Notes: generated by a model from the letters alone, not told the origin. DNA of 64,000 nucleotides from Gigaspora rosea (GCA_003550325.1 QKWP01001062.1:31644-95643), one strand, 5' to 3'. Numbered from the stretch's first letter, positions 1 through 10,794 are shown. A program made the numbers and translations.

Positions 1-253
1 CGACTAATTAAAAATTGTAGAGCTCGTCTTTACGGTCCTAACGGTAGTTAAATCATCCAAATCGGCCCAGTGGATGCCGAGATATCCTTAAAAAACGCGT
101 CAACGACTATAGAAACAATACATTGTTTATATAGAGATTTTCTATAGTCGTTGACGCGTTTTTTAAGGATATCTCGGCATCCACTGGGCCGATTTGGATG
201 ATTTAACTACCGTTAGGACCGCAAAGACGAGCTCTACAATTTTTAATTAGTCG
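1..253. repeat. Long foldback (near-perfect palindrome)
   Basis: The two halves are reverse complements over about 115 bases each with one visible mismatch; the loop lies near 116-138. The arms carry the core CCAAATCGGCCCAGTGGAT shared with foldbacks at 55.7-56.2 kb and elsewhere. The palindrome may extend left of the window. Nothing in it codes for protein. It is probably a non-autonomous foldback element. Confidence 0.85.
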
Positions 254-1329
254 ACAAGTACGATTAGCTTAGTATAAAAAAAAGTTTTCCTTGGACGAAC
301 GCCATATTTACTATATATGTGATTTACATAGTAATTTGCGTCACGTTACACTATGATCATTCTTCAGCTGACTGGCGAATCACCAATTAATTGAACAAAT
401 TGGACATTGTCCAATGTTCAAATGTCCAAAAATCCAATTGAATTTATTTAAACATTGTCCAATACCAACACTGCTTATAACGCAAAATCTAGCTTATGAA
501 ACTACTTCTTTTTATGCGAAAAAAAATTCTTTGCTAAATTTTACTATTAAGGTTGCTATTTTTATAACTCTAACCCTAACCCTAACCCTAACTCTAACTT
601 TAATAATAATAAAAAACTTTTTAAAATGGGGGTGTGAATTTCACAGCCTGTAATTTTCTAGATATATAGTATATATAGAAAAAGCATTAATTTAAATATT
701 GAAAATAATATTCAGAATTATATTACTTAACTAATAAGGTTAGGGTTATAAATATAATACCCAGGGATGTAGTTTAAAATTTGACCAGAATTAAGGCTTA
801 ATACAGGCCAAAATTTTAAACTATACTCTTTGAGATCAAATATAGTATAATTTTATTAGAAAAGATTTGATTGGCTAATGGTTTTGGACATGGTGTCCAA
901 AAACTGTCCAATTTGCCAACACTGGCCTATGGTCTATAGTAAATTTATATAATGTTTATTATATACTAACACTTAAATATCAACAAATATGACATGTTTT
1001 CTGACTAATATATTAAACCGGGACCAATCCTAGACTAGGTAAATCATAGCATTAATGACCAAAGAAATTTTTTTAAGATTATATATATTCAAAATAAAAA
1101 GAACTGGCTACTAAAGGTCTTTGGTCTAGTGACGCGTGGAAAGGTGAGAATTTCAAAATTGTATTTGATATAATATTAACCACTTATGAGATCCATCAAA
1201 AACGTAACTTCTGTATAATTAATGTCCTCAAACGCTAAAAGCATGAACGTCTTACAAAATTTGGAGTTCCTTCTAAATAGAAATTTATTTTCAAATATCA
1301 GTTCGTAATTAAAGAACTTGTACAAGTAT
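254..1329. other. Non-coding AT-rich stretch with hAT-like remnant and telomere-like tract
   Basis: There is no supported gene. Two short blocks rich in GTCCAA and ending in CCAACACTG (near 464-474 and 912-925) look like right ends of the CAGTGTTG-type hAT element family seen whole at 24.4 and 55.0 kb, but no matching left end is clear. Three CCTAAC units lie at about 571-592. A short hairpin (AGTTTAAAATTTGACC against GGCCAAAATTTTAAACT) spans about 771-826. Confidence 0.4.
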
Positions 1330-2629
1330 CTATGAAACTGATGTAATATTAGACACATTCTTTTTTTTCGATCTATCTTTTTTCTGACGCCATTGTTTAG
1401 ATTTAGTATTTGATGAGTGAATTATTCCCTAAATCGATTTAATAAGTTCATAAAAATTTGTCACTCAAAGGTAAAAATAAATGAGTTGTCTAACCTTGTT
1501 ATCCAAGAATAATTGCAATTGTCGATCAGTACATACGATACCCGCATTGTTGATCTCGTTTAAAAGTATATCAAATTCTAACACCTTATGAAATTTAATC
1601 TTATCAATGATATGTTATATAATACGATATAAAATTAGAATTTCACTATATGCTCATACTTCATATCTAAGAACACGACAATAGAGTTGTCGATTACCCT
1701 TGATAAATTTATATAATTCTTCAGTCAATGAGGTATTTGTTGATGCGTTATTATCATCCGAATCTTCATAAGTTTCATTACTCTTAAAAAAATAAAAATT
1801 TTTATTAAACCAATTTTTAGAGCAATAAAGTATCAGACTTTTTGAAATAATCTAATATAACTCTTATTTAGAATTAGTTCAGATAAAATCAATTCTATAC
1901 ATTGTTAACTTGATTATGCGCCTCTTTATCAATATCTTCTTCATCTTCATTTTCGTGTATCTTGTTCCATATGATCTCTAACTGACGAATCATTGTTTCT
2001 TTTCCGGAAGGTCTGATACCATATTTTGCCACTTCCACCTGAATAAAAATATACATTAACATTAAAATTTTAATCTCAAGATATTAAGTTAAATTACATG
2101 CCTTTAACTCAGGAATAGACATTCGTTGATAATTTGGCATTTTTTTCTCATTACTAATTGGCTCTGCTCGTGGTGGAAGAGCATTATATATCGTAGGATC
2201 TGTTTGAGAAATTGATGTAACATCATCATCAATTATCGTGAAATCTGTTAGAGCATTCGAAACTGATGTAATATCATCATCAATTATTGTAAAATCTGTT
2301 AGAGCATTCGAAACAGTTTTGATATCAACTGGTGGGGAATATGTTAATATTCCGTTGTAATCATCATCTGACTCCACTTGATCAGCATTTATTATTGCAT
2401 TTTGTTTGGATAAATTCGATAATTTCCAGTTTCGTTCACGAACTAAATCTTTTATCTTTAAATATTTAATATTGTTAGGATAAGCGCGTCTTAAAGCATA
2501 CATATACTGCTTAATGTAGCATAATACCTTTTCTTCATGAATTTTTATTAAGTTAGTAAGATTTCGCGTAAATTCAGCTTCTTCTTCTTGAATTTTACGT
2601 TGATATTCTTCGATAATTAATTCAGACAT
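1330..2629 (-). CDS. SLX4: SLX4, scaffold subunit of the SLX1-SLX4 structure-specific endonuclease
   Basis: Five exons join in phase 0 on the minus strand: 2102-2629, 1901-2038, 1660-1782, 1495-1584 and 1330-1428, giving 325 residues with stop TAG. The C-terminal half matches the SLX4 conserved C-terminal domain that binds SLX1. MPNYQRMSIPELK runs across the first intron into VEVAKYGIRPSGKETM (about residues 164-192). A second block LYKFIKGNRQLYCRVLRYE / VLEFDILLNEINNAGI / QLQLFLDNKGI follows at about 245-296, then a basic tail. Human SLX4 has the same order (MPSYS...LKKELDRFGVRPL, then LYQKVLLYQP, then LLDFLD). Introns are 63, 118, 75 and 66 nt; the first uses a GC donor (AAG|GCATGT), the others GT. 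Residues 106-139 are a 17-residue unit repeated twice. The acidic N-terminal part shows no UBZ zinc finger. The start is the first ATG of exon 1. In the nucleus the complex resolves branched DNA during repair and recombination. It is the only apparently intact named gene here. Exon joins are inferred from homology and splice signals. Confidence 0.88.
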
Positions 2630-2989
2630 TTCGTTACCACATTAAACCGGTATATCGGCGCGAGAATTTTATATGATAACAGAGTTTTCGACCCGGCCAG
2701 AATTAAACTAAATTTTTGGATTGGCCAGCGTTAAACCGTAAAAAATTTCGCAGCCAATCAAATTTCAAGATCAGGTGTAACGTAGAAATTCAAAACAAAC
2801 AAAATTTACGTTTTTTTGATGCATCAAAGTTATGATTTTGATGCATTATAGCGATAAACATTAAAAAACAAATCAAGAACGTTACTTTGAAAAGGTTGTC
2901 TGTCCGCACGCGTGATTACAAGATTGTTTTGATAACAAATCAAATTTAGGTTACATATAGCAATAGTACAGGACCCGGATAATATTAAT
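2630..2989. promoter_or_regulatory. Upstream region of SLX4, no clear motif
   Basis: This is the 360 bases upstream of the SLX4 start. It holds a more GC-rich patch right next to the ATG (2643-2700, with ACCCGGCCAG and ATTGGCCAGCG) but no recognisable TATA box at a standard distance. I infer that the promoter lies here only from position. Confidence 0.35.
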
Positions 2990-3381
2990 AGAGCTACGAG
3001 TTATCCGTATGTTTATATATAAAATTTTACAAAAACTTGAATATCTTGTGATACAGTAAACCGATTTAGGTAAATTAGGGCCATTCGATTCGTCTCAGTG
3101 AGACAAATCCAATGATACTAAAATCATGTTATTTGGATTACTGGATCGCAAGATATCACAAAAAACGATTGGTTATATAGTAATTTTATAAAAAATATAT
3201 AACCAATAGTATTTGGCAATAATTTTTGATCCAGTAATCCAAATGAAATGAAATTGTACCATTCGACTCCTCTCACTGAGACGAATCAAATGGTACCAAA
3301 ATCATTAAATTTGGACTACTGGATCAGTTTTTAGACAATTTTTTCTAAAAAAATTACATTATATTTTTTTGACCTCTACAC

Positions 3382-3720
3382 ATGGGGTGTTATGTATTAA
3401 AACAGCCCTTTTTTGCAATTTTTTGAAAAATAAGTTTCATTAGATTTATATAAATTTTGACATGATCAATATTTTTCAATTATTAATGAAAGTCAATTTG
3501 CATAATAAAAATTCAAGATAATTGTAAAAGAAAAATTACATGAGACGTGTAAGGCCAACACATCACGAGATTACCCGATAGTCACCTGTTACATTCAACC
3601 AATCAAAATCGTGAAATTTAATTAATCTTGGATCAGTCTGAAAATCAAACCAAATGATTAAACTCAATTATCTCAAAATAAAATATATGTAAAAAAGGGC
3701 TGTTTTAATATGTAACACTA
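3382..3720. mobile_element. MITE, 'ATGGGGTGTCTTC' family, copy 1
   Basis: It has inverted ends (ATGGGGTGTTATGTATTAAA against AAGGGCTGTTTTAATATGTA) and an interior found again at 28207-28555 (reverse orientation) and 60451-60797. There is no coding capacity. It is inserted in the foldback MITE that begins at 2990. Confidence 0.8.
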
Positions 3721-3726
3721 CTATAA

Positions 3727-4137
3727 TACTCCATATAGGTCATAACTGGATTTTGGCCAATTTTGACCTAATTGACAAAACTATATTTACTTAAATAACT
3801 TTTGATCCAGTGATCAGAATTGAATGAAATTTTTTTTGTTGGATACACTTCACTAAAAGCTTCATTTTAAACCACTGGATACCAAAATAATAGACAAAAA
3901 TTGTTTTTTTGCTTTTTAAATTTTGGGGTTTTTGCTAAAATGCATAGGGCAGTGTCATTAATCATCTGATTATTTTTTATTAGAGGCCTACCCCTCCCTC
4001 TTCCTCAATATATAAATAGTCAGGTTCTTATATATAATTTCAACTTTTTTTACCTCCCTCTCCCCCTAAAAAATCACCTGATTTTTGTTACTCCCCATAA
4101 CATATAATCTTTGTGCTAGATGTCTGGGGTCCTGGAA
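3727..4137. mobile_element. MITE, 'ACCCCAGATATCT' family, interrupted copy
   Basis: This is the reverse-orientation relative of the uninterrupted copy at 28959-29252: CATATAGGTCATAACT at the left and AGATGTCTGGGGTCCTG at the right, with ACTTTTGATCCAGTGATC and TTTGCTAAAATGCATA inside. It is split at 3948 by a third small element. Confidence 0.7.
3948..4105. mobile_element. Small MITE, 'GGGCAGTGTCATTAATCA' family
   Basis: It has inverted ends (GGGCAGTGTCATTAATCATC against AATCACCTGATTTTTGTTAC, then CCCC). It interrupts the sequence TGCATA...ACATATAATC, which is continuous in the sibling at 28959-29252, so insertion is direct to see. A left-half relative is at 24231-24310, and the larger element at 25405 has similar ends. 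Confidence 0.65.
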
Positions 4138-4518
4138 AAACGGTATTTTTCATTCGACCCCTTCTTGTATAATATTATTTATGGATGCCTTTTTAGATAT
4201 AAAATATAGTATAGTAGTCAAATTCAGAACAAAACACAATCAGTAGTTAGGAAAGTACAATAAATCATATAATTTTCTAGAGAGGTTCCTTTATCTATCA
4301 CATCATATATATATATATAGTATAAATAGCTCATAATATTGAAGTAAAATTGATTTTTAGTTAAACGCAGATAGTTGCTATATAGTAACATCTAAATTCT
4401 ACTAAGTCAATCAATAATTATTGATTAAGTAAACTTGTTTAAAAGACCAAAATACATATACCTTAAAATTTTTATTAAAATTAAATTATTTAACTTTTAA
4501 TTTTATGCTTGTTAAATA

Positions 4519-4726
4519 TACAGTTAATTCTCTCTAATTTGAACTGCTGAGACTGCTTTTTTTTTACTATGTAAAAATTTGAAAAAGTTTAGTTTTTAAA
4601 AAGTTATATATAGCTTATCTGAACTTTATAGTAAAATTTACAAATATTCTAGGAGATTTGTTCAGTTTAGGGAGAGTTTAATAGTGTTCAGTTTAGAGAG
4701 GTTCAGATTAGAGAGAAGCAACTATA
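4519..4726. mobile_element. pogo/Tc1-like MITE, 'TACAGTTAACTCTCTCTAAT' family, copy 1
   Basis: It starts TACAGTTAATTCTCTCTAAT and ends GAGAGAAGCAACTATA, with TA at both ends as expected for the Tc1/mariner/pogo superfamily. Sister copies of almost the same length are at 54528-54707 and 58487-58693. No transposase is present. Confidence 0.8.
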
Positions 4727-4891
4727 TTTTTTTAAAAAATTTAATTTTTCTATTGAACATAAAAATTAAAAGTCAAATAATAATAAGTTCTCTAATACTA
4801 ATAAAAATTTACAGTAAATGTATTTTGATCTTTTGAACAAGTTTACTTAAGTGATTTTAATCGATTTGTTTAGTAAAATTTAAACTTTACT

Positions 4892-5098
4892 TGCTAGTTA
4901 AACACTTTTAGAAACCTTAATGAAGGTGAATGAAAAAGTAAGGAGGTAAAACCTTGTTATAGCAGGTCACACATAGGTGTCCAATGCGACAACCAGGTGG
5001 GTTATATTTTAGATTTTAGCTTCAAATAGAAGTAGTCATAAACTGTAATATACAAATTATGATAAATAAAGTTATGGTATGACTGCTAAAGTTAAAAA
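4892..5098 (+). mobile_element. 5'-truncated LINE tail with target-site duplication
   Basis: The insert is flanked by a 17-nt direct repeat (AAAATTTAAACTTTACT at 4875-4891 and 5099-5115) and ends in poly(A). AATAAAG (5065-5071) is followed at once by a small hairpin (GTTAT-GGT-ATGAC), the same 3' layout as the other LINEs here. There is no coding sequence; it is only the 3' end of an element. Confidence 0.8.
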
Positions 5099-5277
5099 AA
5101 AATTTAAACTTTACTATGTAGCAACTTTGTTGATTGTGAGGTAGCTTATTTTTAAATCAAAGATGTTTTTGAGTTTTTTTTAAATATTATAAAATTTGAT
5201 TAGTCAATAGTTTAATCACTAGGAGGGTTAGAACCTATGTAAACCCTAATTCCATAATTTACTGCACTTTCCTTAAG

Positions 5278-5811
5278 GAGGCATCCAGAAATAACGTTAT
5301 ACAAGAGGGGGAGGGGTCTGACAAAATATAACGATTTTCCTCTTAAGTAGGGGGGGTCAAAAAATATAACGCAATATTTTTAGAAAAAATTGGCTAAAAG
5401 CTGATCCAGTAATTCAAATTTAATGATTTTGATACCATTCGATTCGTCTCGGTGAGAGGAGTCGAATGGTACCAATTTCATTTCATTTGGATCACTGGAT
5501 CAAAAGTTATTGGCCAAATACTATTGGTTATTATGTTTTCTTATAAAATAACTATAAAATCAATAGTTTTTTGTAAATAACTATTGATCCAGTGATCCAA
5601 ATGAAATAATTTTGGTATCATTGGATTCGTCTCACTAAGACGAATCGAATGGTACCTAAATCATCCAAATCGGATCACTGCGTCACAATATATTCAAGAT
5701 TTGTAAAATTTTATATATAAACATACGGATTTTGAAAAATTTTTTTATATAGTAGAGGGGGGTCAAGCGCTACTATGAGGGGGTACATAACGTTATTTAT
5801 GGATGCCCCCT
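5278..5811. mobile_element. Foldback MITE, 'GGCATCCATAAATAACG' family, copy 2
   Basis: Intact-looking: GGCATCCAGAAATAACGTTA at the left and TAACGTTATTTATGGATGCC at the right. Inside, CCATTCGATTCGTCTC and GACGAATCGAATGG, and GATCCAGTGATCCAAAT and its reverse, form a long imperfect hairpin. It directly abuts the element ending at 5276 and a further, inverted copy starting at 5812. Confidence 0.85.
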
Positions 5812-6960
5812 AAGGGGCATCTATTAATAATTTTATACACTTCTACATAGTAGCTTTAGATCCTTTCTCTAAACTATATAAAAAAATTTCCAAAATCCAT
5901 ATGTTTATATGTAAAATTTTACAAAAACTTGAATATCTTGTAATACATTAACCCAATTTAGATGATTTGGATACTATTCAATTCATTTCGGTGAGATGAA
6001 TCCAATGATACCAAAATTATGTTATTTGAATTACTGAATCACAAAATATTTACAAAAACTATTGGTTATATAGTAATTTATCCCTTAGATTGTAACACAG
6101 GCAAATTTGCCTGCATATTTTAAAATTTTTAATAAAATTTTAAATATTGATTTTAGCCATATCTTTTCTAAGTAAAAAATATTCTTTAAGTTTTGTTTTA
6201 GTAACTTTGTTATAAAATTTTTTTAAAATCATTAGAAAACTTTAATATAATAAATGTTTAAAGTTCTTGTATTGGCATTTTTACTATTAAAATTTTTCTT
6301 TAGATTTTTTCAAATTTTATATATTCCTGTCTATAAAAAAAATCTTTACTTCTAATACAAGTCTTAATTTTTACAAGTAAATCATTAAAGTTGCAATAAT
6401 GAAAGTTGTCATCCTTTATATAAACTACAATATTGTCTTAAGAACTATAGTTCTAAAACTAAAACTAAATAAGATCGCAGAAAAATTGTAATAAAATTTT
6501 TTAAAAAAAATTTTTCTTAAAATTATCTATTTTCAGCTTATATGTAACTATAATTTATTTTCTTATAATATAAAAACTAATTTTGCAAAAAAGTAATCCT
6601 TATTTTCAAATATAATTGTACAAAGTTTTATTTAATTATTTTAGTATTTTAAAAAAGTAAATCAGAGCTAAAAAAGTGCAAAAACGCAGGCAAATTTGCC
6701 TGTGTTCTACTACAATCTAAGGGATAAGAAAAGATATAACCAATAGTATTTTGCTAATAAATCCTAATTTAGTAATTCAAATAAAATAAAATTAGACTAT
6801 TGATTCCTCTTATTAAGACAAATTGAATAGTACCAAAATCATTCAATTTGGACTACTATATCAGAATTTAGACAAATTTTTCACGTTATATTTTTTTGAT
6901 CCCTCTATAGACTCTCTATTTATTAGAAAAAATGTTATATTTTATCTATCCTTCTTTTGT
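5812..6960. mobile_element. Foldback MITE, 'GGCATCCATAAATAACG' family, copy 3, interrupted
   Basis: A more diverged copy in the opposite orientation to its neighbour. The left part (to about 6080) and right part (about 6725-6960) match the family, and the 644-bp element at 6081-6724 sits between GGTTATATAGTAATTTA and GATATAACCAATAG, which are continuous in other copies. Confidence 0.75.
6081..6724. mobile_element. TA-flanked MITE, 'TCCCTTAGATTGTA' family
   Basis: It has inverted ends TCCCTTAGATTGTAACACAG and CTACTACAATCTAAGGGA with a TA (or TTA) duplication outside. A perfect 16-mer palindrome CAGGCAAATTTGCCTG lies in each terminal repeat (near 6099-6114 and 6688-6703). The interior is AT-rich and non-coding. 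Tc1/mariner-type target choice is inferred. Confidence 0.8.
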
Positions 6961-7512
6961 AATATATAGTTTAATTTAAAATAATTATAAATTCTAAACA
7001 TACAGATAATTTAATTTTGAATATAGCATACTAGGTAGATTCTGAATAAAATACAGTAACTAAATTCTAGAAGTAATAATAAATTCAAAATTTAGTATTG
7101 TAGTTAGATTTGAATATAGTATAGTAGCTATAAAATTTTTTGTATTTTTTTTATACTAATAAATGCATTTTTATTGACCCATCCAAAAAAAAATAAAAAA
7201 CTAAAATTATTATATTTGATCTATATATAATTGTAAACACAATCAAGAATGATTGTAAAGTATCCAACAAAGCTTATATAAGTTAAATAATATATAAGGC
7301 AAAAATGATGTAATTAATCATGTTATATAAAAGACAAAAGCAATAAAGTTTTTCAAAAAAGAAAATATAATGATATACATACTATAAAATATAGTTATAG
7401 ATATGTTAAATAAATACTATACCACAGTAAAACATTTCTATTACAATAAGATCATTTAGATTATAATAGTATTTTAATTGTTTTTTTGTCTTCTAGTCAC
7501 TTTAATAATACA
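6961..7512. other. AT-rich stretch, nothing recognised
   Basis: No gene or defined repeat end is visible. There are a few loose copies of AGTATAGTAGCTA. Confidence 0.5.
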
Positions 7513-8481
7513 CTTCGCCCACAAACGCTCATACAATTATACTAACTTTCAACTTTGCCAATCCAAATCATTTTGAATTAAAAACTTACTTCATATGCTC
7601 ACTACACTACCTTATCTTAACTCCTTAAATTTTACAAATTCTAAACACACAAAATGTATTTTCTGCAACCAACCTGAAAGCCAATTTCATTGGCTACTTT
7701 GTACTAGATATAATAATATATTCCAAATCATCCATAATACTATTACACAATTCTCATTCTCAGATCTCTCAGATATAACAGAAATTCAGATTTAACAACT
7801 TCGTACAAATTTTATTAATCACCAATGCTTAAATCCTAATTACAATCCCCCCTTCAATACCCCCTCATTTATAACTACCATTCAAGGCTTTATTCCACTT
7901 CCATTAATTAATACAATATCCCAATATTCTTCTTACAAAATAGTTTCCAATATTGCTATTAAAATTCTCTTAAATATCTCTTATAATACTTATGAACAAC
8001 TTTGGAAACCTTACTGTGCTAAACTTGCACAATAGAAAACCTTTCAAAACTTTAGCTCAACATCTACTATTCTTCCAAATCCACATACTTCTGTATATAA
8101 ACATACTAGAATTCACTATATCTATAGTTGCATTTGTGGTCTCCCTGACCAGCTACATGATGAAGATACAAATACATGTCCACCTACTGGTTGTGCACTT
8201 CGAAAAATTGATACCTGGTCCTACCAATAGATCAAATATAGCTCAAATACTAATTCTATACTCTATATCCAAATCTAGGTGAGTTTTAACCACTCTAGTA
8301 GATTTAAATTGCAGATAAATTAGATAATATTAATTTTGTCTATAGTCTGAGTCTCAACTCTTGTAATATAAACTATATTAAAAATATTCTTGTAATATTA
8401 AGAAACCCCAAGAGGAATCTTACACAGCTTATCAATAAAGATAGAGGCAAAACCTCATCTTAACAACAAAAAAAAAAAAAA
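7513..8481 (+). mobile_element. 5'-truncated LINE, C-terminal zinc-knuckle end
   Basis: Flanked by AATAATACA at 7504-7512 and 8482-8490. The reading frame at 7595-7795 carries a zf-RVT-type knuckle (CIFCNQPESQFHWLLC, spacing C-x2-C-x7-H-x3-C), the usual end of LINE ORF2 proteins. A later frame (about 7995-8035) reads YNTYEQLWKPYCAKLAQ, matching the WKPRC near the end of the LINE at 18.7 kb. Frames are broken by stops, so it is dead. The 3' end has AATAAAG (8434-8440), the hairpin GAGG-CAAAA-CCTC and poly(A). The reverse transcriptase domain is absent by 5' truncation. Confidence 0.85.
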
Positions 8482-8499
8482 AATAATACATTGTGCTCA

Positions 8500-8640
8500 A
8501 CAATACATATTTTTTTATCTAATCAATTTTGGGCTTACTAGAATCCTCTCATTGAGATGATCATTTTGGTAGTAAAATCATCAAAATTGGCCTAGTAGAT
8601 CAGAAGTTGCTAAACAATAAATATTTTTTTGTCAAATTTG
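8500..8640. repeat. Partial foldback arm of the shared-core family
   Basis: It contains the core TAGAATCCTCTCATTGAGAT and TCAAAATTGGCCTAGTAGATC seen in the foldbacks at 25.5-26.2, 30.3 and 59.2 kb, with CAACAATA and TAAACAATA placed as weak inverted ends. Short and degenerate. Confidence 0.5.
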
Positions 8641-9529
8641 AGAGATATATATTATAATAATACAACCTTATACAGATCAAAAATGAAGTATTTTTTTTTT
8701 TAAAATAGGTCAATAAAAATGAGTTAAATAGTCAAAAACAAGATTTTTGTCTAATAGATTAGCAGTAAACTAGCATATTTTTGTCTAATAAATTATTTAT
8801 ATTAAAATTTATCTAATTGCTTAAAGGTTATTAAACAGTAAAAAATATAATATCTATAAAGAATAGAAATTATGAAAGTTATATAATATTTTTGTGCTTA
8901 ATAGTTAATTAGTAGTCCACAGTTAAAGGGATAAAATTTTATAGTAAAGATCGATGGGCATATGACTAGTAATCTTATATAGAAAACTGTTAAAGCCAGA
9001 TACCTTTATATGTTTTTTATTTTTTAATTAAAATTAGGGTAAGGGTTAGTTAGGAGTTAGGTTTAGGTGTGTTTTATAAGTAAAATTGCCTTTCTGTCAT
9101 TTTTTATTAATGCTCCGAGACAGGTTTAGATACTTATTTCTTGTATTTTTAATGTTTTTTACTTTTTCCTTTGTTTTGTCTCATCAGGCTAATCCATGAT
9201 TATCAAAATTTTACAATTTGATTGGCTGTAAGACATGTGATGGTGACCTCTTATATAGTAATAGAATACCGTGTGCTTGAATTCTTAAGAAAAAACTCTA
9301 TAGTAAATGATTGAAAAATACTCATATATTATGATCTATCAAACCGATTTTGATGATTTTACTACCATTAGAATTACAAAAATTAGCTCTAAAAGTTTCA
9401 ATTATGCAACAAGGAAGTGTTACTTAATAAAAAAAATTTTTATATATAAGCATATGCTCTATTCTTACACTATAGAAAAAACATATGAATTTCCGTATTT
9501 GTTTATTATAAGGTTTATCATTTTTAAGA
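8641..9529. other. AT-rich repeats, diverged MITE remnant
   Basis: No gene. The segment about 8985-9250 contains TAGGGTAAGGGTTAG and GTCTCATCAGGCTAATCC, which reappear in reverse orientation inside the MITE at 59645-59922, so it is probably an old copy. A core-family fragment (GATTTTGATGATTTTACTAC) is at about 9345-9365. Confidence 0.45.
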
Positions 9530-10170
9530 GTGCCAGGATGTAGGGGAGATTTTTCGGGTCATGTGCATATCGATCTCTGATCTGGATCAGATCCTGTGAT
9601 TACCTGTTACACAGATCAACAAATAAGTACACTTTTTGTTTTAATTTACAGTTTTTTTTTTATTGCTTATAATATCGCTGTTTGTCATTGGTATTGTCGT
9701 TGTTGGTACCTCTTTTCGTTATCATCGTTGTTGGTTTGGCATTGCTATTGTTGTTGTAGGTAAGGCGTGAATGTTATTGGTAAGGCGTCACTTTTGCCAG
9801 TGCAATGTCGTCGTTCAGTTTACTTTTTTTTTCTTCTATTGTCGTTTCATCGCGTCTTTAACTTTCTTCTACTGTCATTTATTTGTAGTGTTTCGTTATT
9901 GGTGTCGTTATCTTGTTATGTTGTCTTAACATTTTGCTAGGTGTTGTAACCGGTAGAGTCATTTATAGGCGCTGTAAATAATGTTGTAATGAGTCAAAAT
10001 TAGGAGATAGAGTACGATGGTTAGTGTTAGATAGTAAAATTAGAGATAGGGTTAGATAGTATTAGGGTAGAGGTTAAAGCGAATAGTATTAAAATTAGTA
10101 TTAGTGCGTGTTTTGGATAAAATAATGTAAATAAAAATAATTGTAAAATAAAAAATATATATATACAAAC
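9530..10170 (+). repeat. GT-rich dispersed repeat, copy A
   Basis: It begins GGATGTAGGGGAGATTTT, runs through a strongly strand-asymmetric stretch of GTTGTTGGT/GTCGTTATC motifs, then a block of TTAGATAG/TAGGGTTAG, and stops at AAATATATATATACAAAC. An inverted relative at 13874-14220 shares the last 250 bases or so, and one at 15520-16135 shares the beginning. It does not code for protein. Confidence 0.6.
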
Positions 10171-10215
10171 CTGAATCGAGTTGTAATTGGATTTCTTCTA
10201 TGGATAAAGTGGGTT
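10171..10215 (-). other. Exon-like fragment
   Basis: On the minus strand a T-rich tract and TTTTAG precede 45 bases reading PTLSIEEIQLQLDS, followed by GTTTGTATA, a good donor. The balanced peptide stands out from the AT-rich sequence around it. It could be an exon of a degraded gene or chance. I do not recognise the peptide. Confidence 0.3.
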
Positions 10216-10362
10216 CTAAAATAAAAAAATAATTCAAAATCAACCAAATAAAATAAAAAATAGAAAAAATATTTAAAAAAATAAATAAAAAAAGAAAAAA
10301 ATAAATACTATAATAAAATAAAAAAAATAAAAAATAATTAAAAAAAAAATTAAAATAATTAA

Positions 10363-10534
10363 TTAGGGGCATGCTATTTATCATGTGATTTTTACTATGG
10401 ATACATGGGCAGAGGTAGTGATCATGTCCATATATTGCATTAATTAATCAAAATTAGATAAAGTGATCACACCATATATGGATAGGAGTGGCTACTAAGT
10501 AAAAAATATCACGTAATAAGTGGCACACCCCTTA
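10363..10534. mobile_element. Small MITE with imperfect inverted ends
   Basis: AGGGGCATGCTATTTATCAT at the left faces ACGTAATAAGTGGCACACCC at the right, with GTGATCATGTCCATATAT and ATCACACCATATATGGAT as inner pairs. Non-coding. Confidence 0.55.
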
Positions 10535-10545
10535 AATAAAAAATG

Positions 10546-10684
10546 ATTAATTCGTGATTCGTATACCAAACAGTGAAACAGTACCAGATTCCAGAAATTT
10601 GATAAACAATAATTGATTTTCTCTAATTTTACTATATATAGTAATAAATACAGCCCCTGTTTGGTATACGGATCACGAATTAAT
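10546..10684. mobile_element. Small MITE with strong inverted ends
   Basis: ATTAATTCGTGATTCGTATA and the following CCAAACAG pair with CTGTTTGGTATACGGATCAC and GAATTAAT. The whole element is about 139 bp with an AT-rich middle. Family not recognised. Confidence 0.75.
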
Positions 10685-10794
10685 TAATAAATAAAAAACG
10701 ATTAATTAAATATAAAAAAAAATAAAATAAAAAAAAAGACAAATTAAATAAATTAATCCAATTAATTTATTGTTTATTTAATTTTTATATTCAG

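Larger units (their letters stand above)
2990..4190. mobile_element. Foldback MITE, 'GGCATCCATAAATAACG' family, copy 1, interrupted
   Basis: The left part (about 2995-3372) matches the intact copies at 5278-5811 and 27641-28165, including paired GATCCAGTGATCCAAAT and ATTCGATTCGTCTC blocks in inverted order. Its right end resumes at about 4135-4185 (TTATTTATGGATGCC). Between them sit two other elements, 3382-3720 and 3727-4137. The left terminal inverted repeat is lost. Confidence 0.7.
4247..5276. mobile_element. MITE, 'TTAGGGAAGTGCAGTAAATCA' family, copy 1, with nested insertions
   Basis: Inverted ends TTAGGAAAGTACAATAAATC and ATAATTTACTGCACTTTCC match those of the shorter copy at 16929-17575. 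It is longer because it contains a pogo-like MITE (4519-4726) and a LINE tail (4892-5098). Its inner arms (AAATTTAAACTTTACT) belong to the GTAGCTTATTTT repeat family. Confidence 0.75.

Noticed and set aside
565-598. True telomere or chromosome end
   Set aside because: Only about three CCTAAC units, embedded between other repeats and unique sequence.
10052-10384. 110-residue minus-strand frame
   Set aside because: Almost all Phe/Ile/Tyr from A/T low complexity; only the short PTLSIEEIQLQLDS patch looks exon-like.
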